Assembly: GCF_014596525.1 (NCBI RefSeq)
Contig: NZ_MSJP01000089.1
Coordinates: 41,305 to 105,304 of the forward strand
Length of the DNA stretch: 64,000 nucleotides
Source: Streptomyces sp. CBMA291
GTDB taxonomy: Bacteria; Actinomycetota; Actinomycetes; Streptomycetales; Streptomycetaceae
Direction: 5' to 3'
A program made the translations under genes and the position numbers. Numbering within the stretch: the stretch's first letter is position 1; every line of letters begins with the position of its first letter. This document shows positions 40,974-49,501 of this stretch, piece by piece. The notes beneath the pieces were generated by a model. The model was not told where the DNA came from, ran no database searches, and saw only the letters and a program-made list of their open reading frames with translations.

Positions 40974-41818
40974 TGACTCTGAACCCGCAGGACATCGCCC
41001 GCACCGTCGAGACCGCCGACTGGACGCTCCGCTACTACGAGGCGGGCTCCGGCCACCCGGTCATCCTGCTGCACGGCAGTGGTCCCGGGGCCACCGGCTG
41101 GAGCAACTTCGCCGGCAACATCGAGGCGCTGGCCGAGCACTTCCACGTGTACGCCGTCGACATGCCCGGCTGGGGCGAGTCGGACGCCGCCACCGTCGAC
41201 CGGCTCGACCACGTTGAGGCGGCGATCCAGTTCATGGACGCGCTCGCCCTCGACAAGGCGGCCTTCGTCGGCAACTCGATGGGCGGCCAGACCTCGCTCC
41301 GCCTCGCCACCGAGCACCCCGAGCGGATCTCCCACCTGATCACCATGGGCCCGCCCGTCGGCCGGATCCCCACCCTCTTCGGCGCGGGCGACGGCCCCTC
41401 CGAGGGCCTGAAGGTCCTGATCGAGGCCTACCGCGACGCGAGCCCGGAGAACATGCGCCGACTCGTCGAGATCATGGTCTACGACAAGGCCCGGTTCGCC
41501 ACCCCCGAACTGTGCCAGGCCCGCTCCGACGCCGCGCTCGGCCGCCCGGAGCACCTGCGCAACTACGTGGACGGCCTGCCCCAGGGCGCCCCGCTGCCGA
41601 AGTGGGTCAAGCCGGAACTGCTGCCGACGATCCAGGTCCCGACCCTGCTGATCCACGGCCGTGACGACCGCGTCGTCTCCTTCGAGACCTCGCTCTACCT
41701 CCTGGCGAACATCTCCGACAGCCGCCTGGTGGTCCTCAACCACTGCGGCCACTGGGCGATGATCGAGCACGCCGACGAGTTCAACCGCCTGGTCGTCGAC
41801 TTCATCGCCCACAACTGA
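40973..41818 (+). CDS. Meta-cleavage product C-C hydrolase (MhpC/BphD-type)
   Basis: 281 aa alpha/beta hydrolase. Oxyanion region LLHGSGPGATGWSNFAGN, nucleophile Ser in FVGNSMGGQT, acid Asp in LLIHGRDDRVV and base His in LNHCGHWAMIEH. The GPGATGWSNF wording is characteristic of enzymes that hydrolyse vinylogous 1,5-diketones made by extradiol cleavage, yielding 2-hydroxypentadienoate plus an acid. The ATG overlaps the dioxygenase stop. The 2-hydroxypentadienoate would pass to the hydratase, aldolase and dehydrogenase encoded at 47.7-50.5 kb. A strong hairpin follows. Confidence 0.92.
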   Translation: MTLNPQDIARTVETADWTLRYYEAGSGHPVILLHGSGPGATGWSNFAGNIEALAEHFHVYAVDMPGWGESDAATVDRLDHVEAAIQFMDALALDKAAFVGNSMGGQTSLRLATEHPERISHLITMGPPVGRIPTLFGAGDGPSEGLKVLIEAYRDASPENMRRLVEIMVYDKARFATPELCQARSDAALGRPEHLRNYVDGLPQGAPLPKWVKPELLPTIQVPTLLIHGRDDRVVSFETSLYLLANISDSRLVVLNHCGHWAMIEHADEFNRLVVDFIAHN

Positions 41819-41858
41819 CCCCGAGGCGCCACCGCCCCCCGGGGGGGCGACACCCCGT

Positions 41859-41905
41859 AAGGGCCCGTACGACACCGCCATCACGGCGGAGCCGTACGGG
41901 CCCTT
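41859..41905. terminator. Bidirectional hairpin terminator
   Basis: 13-bp arms AAGGGCCCGTACG / CGTACGGGCCCTT, with an inner CCGCC/GGCGG stem, sit between the convergent hydrolase gene and the IclR gene. Confidence 0.85.
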
Positions 41906-41912
41906 CGGCGGA

Positions 41913-42707
41913 TCAGGCGCCCTCCTCGGCGAGGTCCCGCTCCAGGGCGTGCGCCGCCGCCTCCAGGGTGGCCACCAGGGACCGCAGCCGGACCGGGTCG
42001 TATCGCACGCTCGGCAGCGACACCGAAAGACCGGCGAGCAGCCCCCCGTCCCGGTCGCGCACCGGCACGCCGACGGCGGTCAGACCGCGCTCGGAGCGCC
42101 CCCGGTTCACCGCGAACCCGTTCGCCCGCAGCCTGCGCAGCTCCACCCGCAGCCCTTCGGCGTCCGGGCGCTCGGCCGGCCGGTCCCGGTAGCGCTCGGC
42201 CGCGTACACCTCGTCCAGCTCCTCGTCCGACAGGTCGGCGAGGAGCAGCAGCCCTGCGGTGGTCCGGTGGGCCGGGAAGACCATGCCCTCACGGGAGCCG
42301 ACCCGCAGGGCCTGCCCGCACTCGACGCTGGCGAGGAACCGCACGGTGTCCCCGGTGCGCACGCTCAGGTTCGCGGTCTCGTCGAGGAGGTCGACGACCC
42401 GCTGGAGATGGGGCAGGGCGGCCGTCCGCAGCCTGGAGACCAGGGACTGGGAGTGCGAGGCCACTTCGAGGACCGGGCCCGCGCGGTAGAGCCGGTCCTC
42501 GCCCTGCACGGCGAAGTCCCGGTAGACCAGCATCGCCAGGATCCGGTGCGCGGTCGACCGGGCCACCCCCAGCCGCTCGGCGATCCGCGACACGCTCGCC
42601 CCGCCCTCCAGCTGGAGGATGGCCGCGGCCCGCAGCGCGTGGTCGACGCTGGCGATCGGGTAGGGAGGCGGTGTCTTGAGCGGCTTGTCCACGAAGCGTC
42701 CCGTCAC
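41913..42707 (-). CDS. IclR-family regulator of the gentisate operon
   Basis: 264 aa from a GTG. N-terminal winged helix: SVDHALRAAAILQLEGGA, SVSRIAERLGVARSTAHRIL and AMLVYRDFAVQGEDRLYRAG. C-terminal effector domain with VRFLASVECGQALRVGSREG and HRTTAGLLLLADLSDEELDE, then RSERGLTAVGVPVRDRDG. It is divergent from the gentisate dioxygenase gene with about 97 bp between starts, where a TTCTG-N5-CAGAA inverted repeat lies. Control of the gentisate genes is inferred from that arrangement; whether it activates or represses cannot be told. Confidence 0.88.
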   Translation of the reverse strand: MTGRFVDKPLKTPPPYPIASVDHALRAAAILQLEGGASVSRIAERLGVARSTAHRILAMLVYRDFAVQGEDRLYRAGPVLEVASHSQSLVSRLRTAALPHLQRVVDLLDETANLSVRTGDTVRFLASVECGQALRVGSREGMVFPAHRTTAGLLLLADLSDEELDEVYAAERYRDRPAERPDAEGLRVELRRLRANGFAVNRGRSERGLTAVGVPVRDRDGGLLAGLSVSLPSVRYDPVRLRSLVATLEAAAHALERDLAEEGA

Positions 42708-42748
42708 GGCCGGGGCAGCCCCCGACCTCGTCGTCGATCATCCAACTG

Positions 42749-42763
42749 TTCTGCTCTCCAGAA
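42749..42763. promoter_or_regulatory. Candidate IclR operator
   Basis: A perfect inverted repeat, TTCTG - 5 nt - CAGAA, lies in the short divergent promoter between the IclR gene and the gentisate dioxygenase gene. A second, weaker pair (GTTC...GAAC, 42771-42787) follows. The AT-rich context fits a promoter. Confidence 0.5.
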
Positions 42764-42803
42764 TCTACATGTTCTTCAGGAAGGAACGAACCATCCTGGG
42801 CTC

Positions 42804-43964
42804 GTGACTGACTCCCCCCTCTCCCACGACCTCGCCCCGAGTTCCCCGGTACGGCTGCGGGCCGTCGCCGCGAAGGGGCAGCCCGAGGTCACCCCGGCCC
42901 TGGAAGACCTCTACCGGGGCTTCGAGGACGAACTGCTCGTCCCCCTGTGGACCGAGATCGGCGACCTGATGCCGGCCCACCCGCACTCGCGCGCCACCCC
43001 GCACCTGTGGCGCTGGCAGCGGCTGCGGGAACTCGCCGCCCGCGCCGGCGACCTCGTCCCGGTGGGCCGGGGCGGCGAACGCCGCGCCATCGCCCTGGCC
43101 AACCCCGCCCTCGGCGGACGCCCCTTCGCCACCCCGACGCTCTGGGCGGCCATCCAGTACCTGATGCCCGGCGAGGACGCCCCCGAGCACCGCCACACCC
43201 AGCACGCCTTCCGCTTCGTCGTCGAGGGCTCGGGCGTCTGGACGGTCGTCGGCGGAGACCCGGTCCCGATGAACCGGGGCGACTTCCTCCCCCAGGCAGG
43301 CTGGAACTGGCACGCCCACCACAACGCCACCACCGAACCGATGGCCTGGATCGACGGCCTGGACATCCCCTTCCAGTACGTCACCGAGTCCCAGTTCTTC
43401 GAGTTCGGCCGCGACGAGATCGACACGAGCGAACGGATCACCCCGCACCGCTCGCGCTCCGAACGCCTCTGGGCCCACCCGGGACTGCGCCCCCTGTCGG
43501 CCACCCCGACCACCCCCGGCAGCCCGCTCCTCTCCTACAAGTGGGAGTACACCGACGCCGCCCTGCGCGACCAGCTGCTCCTGGAGAGGGAAGGCCACGG
43601 CGGCACCGTGGGACCCGGCCACGCGGCGGTGCGCTACACCAACCCGCACGACGGCTCCGACGTCCTGCCCACCCTCCGCGCCGAGTTCCACCGCATCGCC
43701 CGCCACGCCGAGACCGTCCCCGTACGGGAGACCGGCTCCTCCGTCTACCAGGTCTTCGACGGCTCCGGCGTGGTCACCGTGGGGGAGCGGTCCTGGACGG
43801 TCGGCCGCGGCGACCTGTTCGTCGTCCCCTCCTGGGAACCGTTCACCGCCCGCTCCGATGCCGGTACGAGCGACTCCGACTCCGGCGCCCTCGACCTGTT
43901 CCGTTTCTCCGACGCGCCCGTCTTCGAGGCGCTGGGGCTCCACCGCACCCAGAAGGACGTCTGA
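42804..43964 (+). CDS. Gentisate 1,2-dioxygenase-like bicupin
   Basis: 386 aa from the GTG at 42804, chosen because it gives a normal family length; the AGGAAGGAAC 20 bases upstream is a rather distant ribosome site. Two cupin folds. First cupin: DAPEHRHTQHAFRFVVEGSG with iron-binding His residues (HRHTQH), then GWNWHAHHNATTEPMAWIDG. Second cupin: SSVYQVFDGSGVVTVGERSW and FVVPSWEPFTARS. ALGGRPFATPTLWAAIQYLM is diagnostic of the gentisate/1-hydroxy-2-naphthoate group. It opens gentisate to maleylpyruvate with Fe(II) and O2. The next genes encode the two following steps. Confidence 0.9.
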   Translation: MTDSPLSHDLAPSSPVRLRAVAAKGQPEVTPALEDLYRGFEDELLVPLWTEIGDLMPAHPHSRATPHLWRWQRLRELAARAGDLVPVGRGGERRAIALANPALGGRPFATPTLWAAIQYLMPGEDAPEHRHTQHAFRFVVEGSGVWTVVGGDPVPMNRGDFLPQAGWNWHAHHNATTEPMAWIDGLDIPFQYVTESQFFEFGRDEIDTSERITPHRSRSERLWAHPGLRPLSATPTTPGSPLLSYKWEYTDAALRDQLLLEREGHGGTVGPGHAAVRYTNPHDGSDVLPTLRAEFHRIARHAETVPVRETGSSVYQVFDGSGVVTVGERSWTVGRGDLFVVPSWEPFTARSDAGTSDSDSGALDLFRFSDAPVFEALGLHRTQKDV

Positions 43965-43966
43965 CC

Positions 43967-44788
43967 ATGAAGCTCGCCACCCTCCGCACCGCCCACGGCA
44001 CCCGGGCGGTCCGCCTCGACGGCGAGGTCCACGTCGACCTCGGCTACCCCGACCTGGGCGCGCTGTTCGCCGAGCCCGACTGGCGGACCAAGGCCACCGC
44101 CACCGGCCCCGCCACCCCCGCCGAAGGCGCGGACTTCGCACCCGTCGTCCCCCACCCCTCCAAGATCGTCTGCGTCGGCCACAACTACACGAACCACATC
44201 AAGGAGATGGGCCGGGAGCTGCCCACCCACCCGACCCTCTTCACCAAGTTCGCCGACACCCTCCTCGGCGCCCACGACGACATCGTCAAGCCGCCCGAGA
44301 CCGACGCCCTCGACTGGGAGGTCGAACTCGCCCTCGTCGTCGGCGAGCGGGTGCGCCGCGCCGACGAACGGGAAGCCGCCGACGCCATCGCGGGCTTCAC
44401 CGTCATGAACGACATCTCCGCCCGCGACTGGCAGTTCCGCACCATCGAATGGACCCAGGGCAAGATCTGGGAGGCCACCACCCCCGTCGGCCCCTACGTC
44501 GTCACCCCCGACGAGGTCGGCGGCGTCCGCCCCGCCCTCCGGGTCGAGACCACCGTCGACGGCCGGGTCATGCAGCAGGACGACACCGGCACCCTCCTGT
44601 TCGACCCCGTCTTCCTCGTCCGGTACATCTCCACCGTCATCACCCTCCACCCCGGCGACATCATCGCCACCGGCACCCCCGCCGGAGTCGGCAACGCCCG
44701 CGACCCCCAGGTCTTCCTGCGCCCCGGCCAGACCGTGACCACCGCCATCGACGGCCTCGGCGCCTGCGTCAACAAGGTCACCGCATGA
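43967..44788 (+). CDS. Fumarylacetoacetate-hydrolase family enzyme, probable fumarylpyruvate hydrolase
   Basis: 273 aa, starting 2 bp after the dioxygenase stop. Core FAH motifs: KIVCVGHNYTNHIKEMG, DWEVELALVVGERVR (metal-binding Glu residues), GFTVMNDISARDWQ, QGKIWEATTPVGPYVV and GDIIATGTPAGVG. In the gentisate route this enzyme cleaves fumarylpyruvate to fumarate and pyruvate using Mg or Mn. Its stop overlaps the isomerase start (ATGA). The same fold includes other acylpyruvate hydrolases; the operon context decides the call. Confidence 0.9.
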   Translation: MKLATLRTAHGTRAVRLDGEVHVDLGYPDLGALFAEPDWRTKATATGPATPAEGADFAPVVPHPSKIVCVGHNYTNHIKEMGRELPTHPTLFTKFADTLLGAHDDIVKPPETDALDWEVELALVVGERVRRADEREAADAIAGFTVMNDISARDWQFRTIEWTQGKIWEATTPVGPYVVTPDEVGGVRPALRVETTVDGRVMQQDDTGTLLFDPVFLVRYISTVITLHPGDIIATGTPAGVGNARDPQVFLRPGQTVTTAIDGLGACVNKVTA

Positions 44789-45519
44789 CCCCCGCCTCCC
44801 GGACCCCCGCCCTCCGCACCTTCGCCGACGCCCGCCGCTGGACCCTGATCGGCACCGAACTCCTCTCCGACGCCGTCGCCGCACTCTCCGACACCGGCTA
44901 CGCCGCGCCCAGCGCCCTCCCCGGCTGGACCCGCGCCCACGTCGCCGCGCACGTCGCCGCCAACGCCGAGGCCCTGGGCAACCTGGTCCACTGGGCCGCG
45001 ACCGGCGAACCCACCCCGATGTACGCCTCGCCCGAGGAGCGCGCCGAGGGCATCGAGCGAGGCCGCGCCCTGCCCGCCAACCAACTGACCGCCTGGCTGC
45101 GCCGCTCGGCGGACACCCTGGAGGCACGGATGGACGCCCTCGGCGAGGAGCGGTGGCGGCAGGAGGTCGTCACCGCCCAGGGCCGGACCGTCCCCGCCAC
45201 CGAACTGCCCTGGATGCGCGCCCGCGAGGTGTGCGTCCACGCCGTCGACCTGGCGACGGACGTCTCCTTCGCCGACCTCCCCGCCGACTTCCTCACCGCC
45301 CTGTGCGACGAGGTCGCCGCCAGGCGGGCGACGGCCCCCGGCCCCGCCGTGCTCCTGCGGACCCCGGACGCAGGACACGTCTGGGAGCTGCCGGGCGACG
45401 GCGAACCCGCCGAGGTCGTCGGCCCGCCGCACACCCTCGCGGCCTACCTCACCGGACGGGACACCGCCCCGCGCACCCCGGACGGCTCGCCCGCCCCCCT
45501 GCTGGGCGCCTGGCTCTGA
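44785..45519 (+). CDS. Mycothiol-dependent maleylpyruvate isomerase family protein
   Basis: 244 aa. The N-terminal DinB-like four-helix domain has LPGWTRAHVAAHVAANAEAL, where the His residues of the WTRAHVAAH motif are the metal-ligand region. A later metal-ligand region is VCVHAVDLATD. The C-terminal lobe includes GHVWELPGDG and is of the MDMPI_C type. In actinomycetes this family isomerises maleylpyruvate to fumarylpyruvate with mycothiol in place of glutathione. The ATG overlaps the hydrolase stop, so the two are translationally coupled. It is the third gene of the gentisate operon. Confidence 0.88.
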   Translation: MTPASRTPALRTFADARRWTLIGTELLSDAVAALSDTGYAAPSALPGWTRAHVAAHVAANAEALGNLVHWAATGEPTPMYASPEERAEGIERGRALPANQLTAWLRRSADTLEARMDALGEERWRQEVVTAQGRTVPATELPWMRAREVCVHAVDLATDVSFADLPADFLTALCDEVAARRATAPGPAVLLRTPDAGHVWELPGDGEPAEVVGPPHTLAAYLTGRDTAPRTPDGSPAPLLGAWL

Positions 45520-45536
45520 CCCCCGGCGCGGGCCCC

Positions 45537-45560
45537 GGGCCCCCGGCGAGCCGGGGGCCC
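45537..45560. terminator. GC-rich hairpin in the gentisate operon
   Basis: GGGCCCCCGG-CGAG-CCGGGGGCCC, a 10-bp perfect stem with a 4-nt loop, lies in the 97-bp gap between the isomerase and hydroxylase genes. It could attenuate or stabilise the transcript rather than end it, because the next gene is on the same strand and has its own AAGGAA ribosome site. Confidence 0.55.
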
Positions 45561-45616
45561 GCCCCCTGAACCTCCCCGGAGCCCGGGGCCCGCCCCGTAC
45601 ACCCAAGGAACAGCAC

Positions 45617-46891
45617 ATGAACCCTGCATCCACCCCGTCCGGCCGGCCCGACGTCCTGGTGGTCGGCGGGGGCATCGGCGGCCTCGGCGCCGCCTTCGCC
45701 CTCGCCCGCCAGGGACTGCGGGTACGCGTCCTCGAACAGGCCCCCGCGTACGGCGAGGTCGGCGCCGGGCTCCAGCTCGCCCCGAACTGCACCCGCATCC
45801 TCGCCGAGTACGGACTGCTCGACGAGGCCGTGTCCCTGGGCGTCGTCCCCGAGAACATGGTGATGCGCGACGCCGTCGACGCCCGCGTCCTGACCCGCCT
45901 CGACCTGCGCGACCTCGAACGCCGCTACGGCTTCCCCTACCTGGTCATCCACCGCAGCGACCTGCACGGCATCCTCCTGCGCGCCTGCGAACGCGCCGGA
46001 GTCGACCTGCTCAACGACCGGATCGTCACCGGCTACGAGAACACCGACGACGGCGCCCTGGTCCGCCTCGCCGACGGCGGCGTCGAGTCCGCCCCGCTGG
46101 TCGTCGCCGCCGACGGACTGCACTCGGTGGCCCGCCGCGACCTGATCGGCGACGACGTGGTCAACTCCTCCTACGTCGCCTACCGCTCCGCCGTCCCCAT
46201 CGACCACGTCGCGGAGAACGGGATCGCGGAGAAGGACGTCACCGTCTACGTCGGACCCCGCTGCCACTTCGTCCAGTACGCCCTGCGCGGCGGCGACATG
46301 TTCAACCAGGTCGCCGTCTTCGAATCGCCGAAGGCCCTGGCCGGCCAGGAGGACTGGGGCACCCCCGACGAACTGGACACCGCCTTCGAGGGCACCTGCG
46401 ACACCGTCCGCAAGGGCATCCCGCTGATGTGGCGCGACCGCTGGTGGCGCATGTTCGACCGCGAACCCATCGAGAAGTGGGTCCACGGCCGGATCGCCTT
46501 GCTCGGCGACGCCGCCCACCCGCCCCTCCAGTACATGGCCCAGGGCGCGATCATGGCGATCGAGGACGGCTGGGTACTCGCCCGCCACTACGCCGGAGCC
46601 GCCGAGCCGGACGCCACCCCCGACCGGGACGCCGCCCTCGCCGCGTACGAGGCCGTACGGGTCGAACACTGCCGCCGCGTCCAGACCACCGCCCGCTCCT
46701 GGGGCGCACTCTGGCACCTCGAAGGCGACGACCGCCTGCGCCGCAACACGATCCTGCGCGCCCGGGACGAGCACGACTACTCCTTCACCGACTGGGTGTA
46801 CGGCCCCACCGCGCTCGCCCCCGACGAGGAACCCGCCATGTTCACCCCCGTCCCGCTCTCCTCCGCACCCGTCGGGGAACCGGCCGCCTGA
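45617..46891 (+). CDS. FAD-dependent 3-hydroxybenzoate 6-hydroxylase/salicylate hydroxylase-type monooxygenase
   Basis: 424 aa from the ATG at 45617. FAD motif VLVVGGGIGGLGAAFALARQ, followed by GEVGAGLQLAPNCTRIL, typical of the salicylate/3-hydroxybenzoate hydroxylase group. DG motif VVAADGLHSVARR; GD motif RIALLGDAAHPPLQYMAQGA, where PPLQYMAQGA is the characteristic ending of this group. In a gentisate operon the expected reaction is 3-hydroxybenzoate to gentisate with NAD(P)H and O2; salicylate 5-hydroxylation is less likely for a single-component enzyme. It is the last gene of the gentisate operon and converges on the second IclR gene. Confidence 0.88.
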   Translation: MNPASTPSGRPDVLVVGGGIGGLGAAFALARQGLRVRVLEQAPAYGEVGAGLQLAPNCTRILAEYGLLDEAVSLGVVPENMVMRDAVDARVLTRLDLRDLERRYGFPYLVIHRSDLHGILLRACERAGVDLLNDRIVTGYENTDDGALVRLADGGVESAPLVVAADGLHSVARRDLIGDDVVNSSYVAYRSAVPIDHVAENGIAEKDVTVYVGPRCHFVQYALRGGDMFNQVAVFESPKALAGQEDWGTPDELDTAFEGTCDTVRKGIPLMWRDRWWRMFDREPIEKWVHGRIALLGDAAHPPLQYMAQGAIMAIEDGWVLARHYAGAAEPDATPDRDAALAAYEAVRVEHCRRVQTTARSWGALWHLEGDDRLRRNTILRARDEHDYSFTDWVYGPTALAPDEEPAMFTPVPLSSAPVGEPAA

Positions 46892-46903
46892 CCGCGGACC
46901 GGC

Positions 46904-47653
46904 TCAGGCCCGCCGCCGGGCCAGGGTGGTGCCGAGCGCCGTGGCCGCCGCGCGCACGGCGTTCGCGTGGGACTCGGGCCGGAAGCGCCCGACCGGGCCG
47001 GTCACACTGACGGCGGCGACCGCCGTCACCCCGTCGGGCGCGAGGACCGGCGCGGCGACGCACAGCAGACCGGGCGCGGACTCCTCGTGCTCGTACGCCA
47101 CCCCGCTCTCCACCGCCCGCGTCAGCTGGCGGCGGAGCAGCCCCGGGGCGATCACGGTGTGCGGCGTACGGCGGTCCAGCGGGCCGTTCAGGACGGCGGC
47201 CCACTCCCCCTCCCCGGCGTACGCGAGCAGCACCTTGCCGATCGCCGTGCAGTGCAGCGGCATCCGCCCGCCGGTACGGGAGGGCGTCCGGGCCTGCCGG
47301 TGCCCGCCGATCTTGGCGACGTACACGACCTCCTGGCCCTCGCGCACACCGAGGTGCACCGTCTCGTGGGTGCGCTCGTAGAGGTCCTGGAGGTACGGCA
47401 TCGCCACCTCCAGGAGAGTCCGCTCGGCGGCGGCGCGCAGCCCCAGCTCGAAGAGACCGCCGGAGAGCCGGTAGCCGCGCTCGGTCTTGTCGAGCAGCCG
47501 GTGGTGGACCAGATCCCCCGCGACCCGGTGGACGGTCCCCTTCGCCAGTCCCGTACGCCGCACCAGCTCGGCGAGCGGCAGCACGGAATCGGCCGGGCCG
47601 AACGCCCGCAGGATCCCCAGGGCCTTGCCCAGGACTGTGTCGCTGTCCTCCAT
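46904..47653 (-). CDS. IclR-family regulator of the hydratase-dehydrogenase-aldolase operon
   Basis: 249 aa from an ATG. Winged helix: TVLGKALGILRAFGPADSVL, LAELVRRTGLAKGTVHRVAG and DLVHHRLLDKTERGYRL. Effector domain: THETVHLGVREGQEVVYVAK and MPLHCTAIGKVLLAYAG, the IclR signature. Its start is only 69 bp from the hydratase start on the other strand, so both promoters must overlap. Short direct repeats GTGGAACGC and GTGGAGTCC (47674-47695) in that gap could be its site. Control of the downstream meta-pathway genes is inferred. Confidence 0.87.
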   Translation of the reverse strand: MEDSDTVLGKALGILRAFGPADSVLPLAELVRRTGLAKGTVHRVAGDLVHHRLLDKTERGYRLSGGLFELGLRAAAERTLLEVAMPYLQDLYERTHETVHLGVREGQEVVYVAKIGGHRQARTPSRTGGRMPLHCTAIGKVLLAYAGEGEWAAVLNGPLDRRTPHTVIAPGLLRRQLTRAVESGVAYEHEESAPGLLCVAAPVLAPDGVTAVAAVSVTGPVGRFRPESHANAVRAAATALGTTLARRRA

Positions 47654-47722
47654 GACAAGAGCGTACCGCTCAGTGGAACGCCATCGTGGAGTCCCCGCCC
47701 CTCATACCGCAGATTGGACGAC

Positions 47723-48529
47723 ATGCCCCAGAACCAGCCCCCCGCCGGAGCCGACCGCATCGCCGCCGCCGCGGCCCGGCTCCGCACGGCCGCCGCCACC
47801 GGCACCCCCGCCGCCCCCGTACGCGACCTCATCGGCCGCGACGACGTCCAGGCCGCGTACGCCGTGCAGCGCCGGCTCACCGCCGAGCGGACCGAGGCGG
47901 GCGCCACCGTGGTCGGCCGGAAGATCGGCCTCACCTCCGAAGCCGTACAGCGACAGCTCGGCGTCGACCAACCCGACTTCGGCTTCCTCTTCGACGACAT
48001 GGCCTACACCGACGGCGCGACCGTCCCCGCCGACGCGATCCTCCAGCCCCGCGTCGAGGCCGAGATCGCCTTCGTCCTCGGCGCCGACCTCGCCGAAGGC
48101 CCCCTCGACGACGCCCAGGTACGCGCGGCCGTCGACCACGCCGTCGTCGCGATCGAGATCTGCGGCAGCCGGATCGCCGACTGGGACATCAGCTTCGGCG
48201 ACACCGTCGCCGACAACGCCTCCGCAGGCGGCTACGTCCTCGGCACCCGGCGCGTCCCGCTCACCGGCTTCGACCCCGTCGCCGCCGCGATGACCATGAC
48301 CGTCGACGGCGAGACCGTCTCCACCGGCAGCGGCGCCGCCTGCCTCGGCGACCCGGTCAACGCCGTCGTCTGGCTCGCCCGCCAGGCCCGCGAGCTGGGC
48401 GAACCCCTCCGCGCTGGACAGATCGTCCTCTCCGGCGCCCTCGGCCCGATGCGTCCCGTGACGCCGGGCACCGCCGTCCACGCCACCGTCACCGGCCTCG
48501 GCTCGGTGTCGGTCGCCTTCTCCGCGTAA
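47723..48529 (+). CDS. mhpD: 2-keto-4-pentenoate hydratase
   Basis: 268 aa. Typical stretches: GRKIGLTSEAVQRQLGVDQP, PDFGFLFDDMAYTDGATVP, QPRVEAEIAFVLGADL (metal-binding Glu pair), AIEICGSRIADW and NASAGGYVLGT. It hydrates 2-hydroxypenta-2,4-dienoate to 4-hydroxy-2-oxovalerate with Mn or Mg, after the C-C hydrolase encoded at 40973. It is the first gene of a three-gene operon in the order hydratase, dehydrogenase, aldolase. The frame is open much further upstream, but this ATG lies immediately after the divergent promoter and gives the normal length. Confidence 0.93.
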   Translation: MPQNQPPAGADRIAAAAARLRTAAATGTPAAPVRDLIGRDDVQAAYAVQRRLTAERTEAGATVVGRKIGLTSEAVQRQLGVDQPDFGFLFDDMAYTDGATVPADAILQPRVEAEIAFVLGADLAEGPLDDAQVRAAVDHAVVAIEICGSRIADWDISFGDTVADNASAGGYVLGTRRVPLTGFDPVAAAMTMTVDGETVSTGSGAACLGDPVNAVVWLARQARELGEPLRAGQIVLSGALGPMRPVTPGTAVHATVTGLGSVSVAFSA

Positions 48530-48538
48530 GGAACGACG

Positions 48539-49501
48539 ATGAGCAAGACCAAGGTCGCCATCATCGGCTCGGGCAACATCGGCACCGACCTGATGATCAA
48601 GATCATGCGCCAGGCCGAACACCTCGACATGGGCGTCATGGTCGGCATCGACCCCGCATCCGACGGACTGGCCCGCGCCGCCCGCCTCGGCTTCGAGACC
48701 ACCGCCGAAGGCGTCGACGGACTCCTGAAGTCGCCGCTGATCGACGAGATCGGCATCGTCTTCGACGCCACCTCCGCCGGAGCCCACCGGACCAACGACG
48801 CCAAGCTGCGCCCGCTCGGCATCCGCGTGATCGACCTGACCCCGGCCGCGATCGGCCCCTACGTCATCCCGGCGGTCAACCTGGAGGAACACCTCGACGC
48901 GCCGAACGTCAACATGGTCACCTGCGGAGGCCAGGCCACCATCCCCGTCGTGGCCGCGATCAGCCGGGTCGCCCCGGTCGCCTACGCCGAGATCGTCGCC
49001 TCCATCGCCTCCAAGTCGGCCGGACCCGGCACCCGCGCCAACATCGACGAGTTCACCGAGACGACCTCCGAGGCGATCGTGCGCGTCGGCGGCGCCCGGC
49101 GCGGCAAGGCCATCATCATCCTCAACCCGGCCGAACCGCCCCTCATGATGCGCGACACCGTCTTCGCCCTCGTCACCCTGCCCGAAGGCGAGGAAACCCG
49201 GGCGGCCGAGGACCGGATCACCGCCTCCGTCGCCGAGATGGCCGCCGAGGTCGCCTCGTACGTCCCCGGCTACCGGCTCGTCCAGGACGTCCAGATCACC
49301 GAGATCCCCGCCGACCAGCCCGTCGAGACCCTCCTCGCGGAGGACACCGACACCCGCCCGACCCACCAGGTGTCGGTCTTCCTCGAAGTCGAGGGCGCCG
49401 GCATGTACCTCCCGGCGTACGCGGGAAACCTCGACATCATGACCTCGGCCGCCGTGCGGATGGCCGAGAAGATCGCCGCCGCGAAGGAGACCGCGAAGTG
49501 A
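48539..49501 (+). CDS. mhpF: Acetaldehyde dehydrogenase (acetylating)
   Basis: 320 aa. N-terminal Rossmann motif KVAIIGSGNIGTDLMIKIM; catalytic Cys in NMVTCGGQATIPVVAAI; AGPGTRANIDEFTETTSEAI follows, as in MhpF/DmpF/HsaG. It converts acetaldehyde to acetyl-CoA with NAD+ and CoA. Family members form a tight complex with the aldolase, channelling acetaldehyde; here the aldolase gene overlaps the stop by GTGA, fitting equal co-translation. It starts 9 bp after the hydratase stop, with AAGGAA in the gap. Confidence 0.95.
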   Translation: MSKTKVAIIGSGNIGTDLMIKIMRQAEHLDMGVMVGIDPASDGLARAARLGFETTAEGVDGLLKSPLIDEIGIVFDATSAGAHRTNDAKLRPLGIRVIDLTPAAIGPYVIPAVNLEEHLDAPNVNMVTCGGQATIPVVAAISRVAPVAYAEIVASIASKSAGPGTRANIDEFTETTSEAIVRVGGARRGKAIIILNPAEPPLMMRDTVFALVTLPEGEETRAAEDRITASVAEMAAEVASYVPGYRLVQDVQITEIPADQPVETLLAEDTDTRPTHQVSVFLEVEGAGMYLPAYAGNLDIMTSAAVRMAEKIAAAKETAK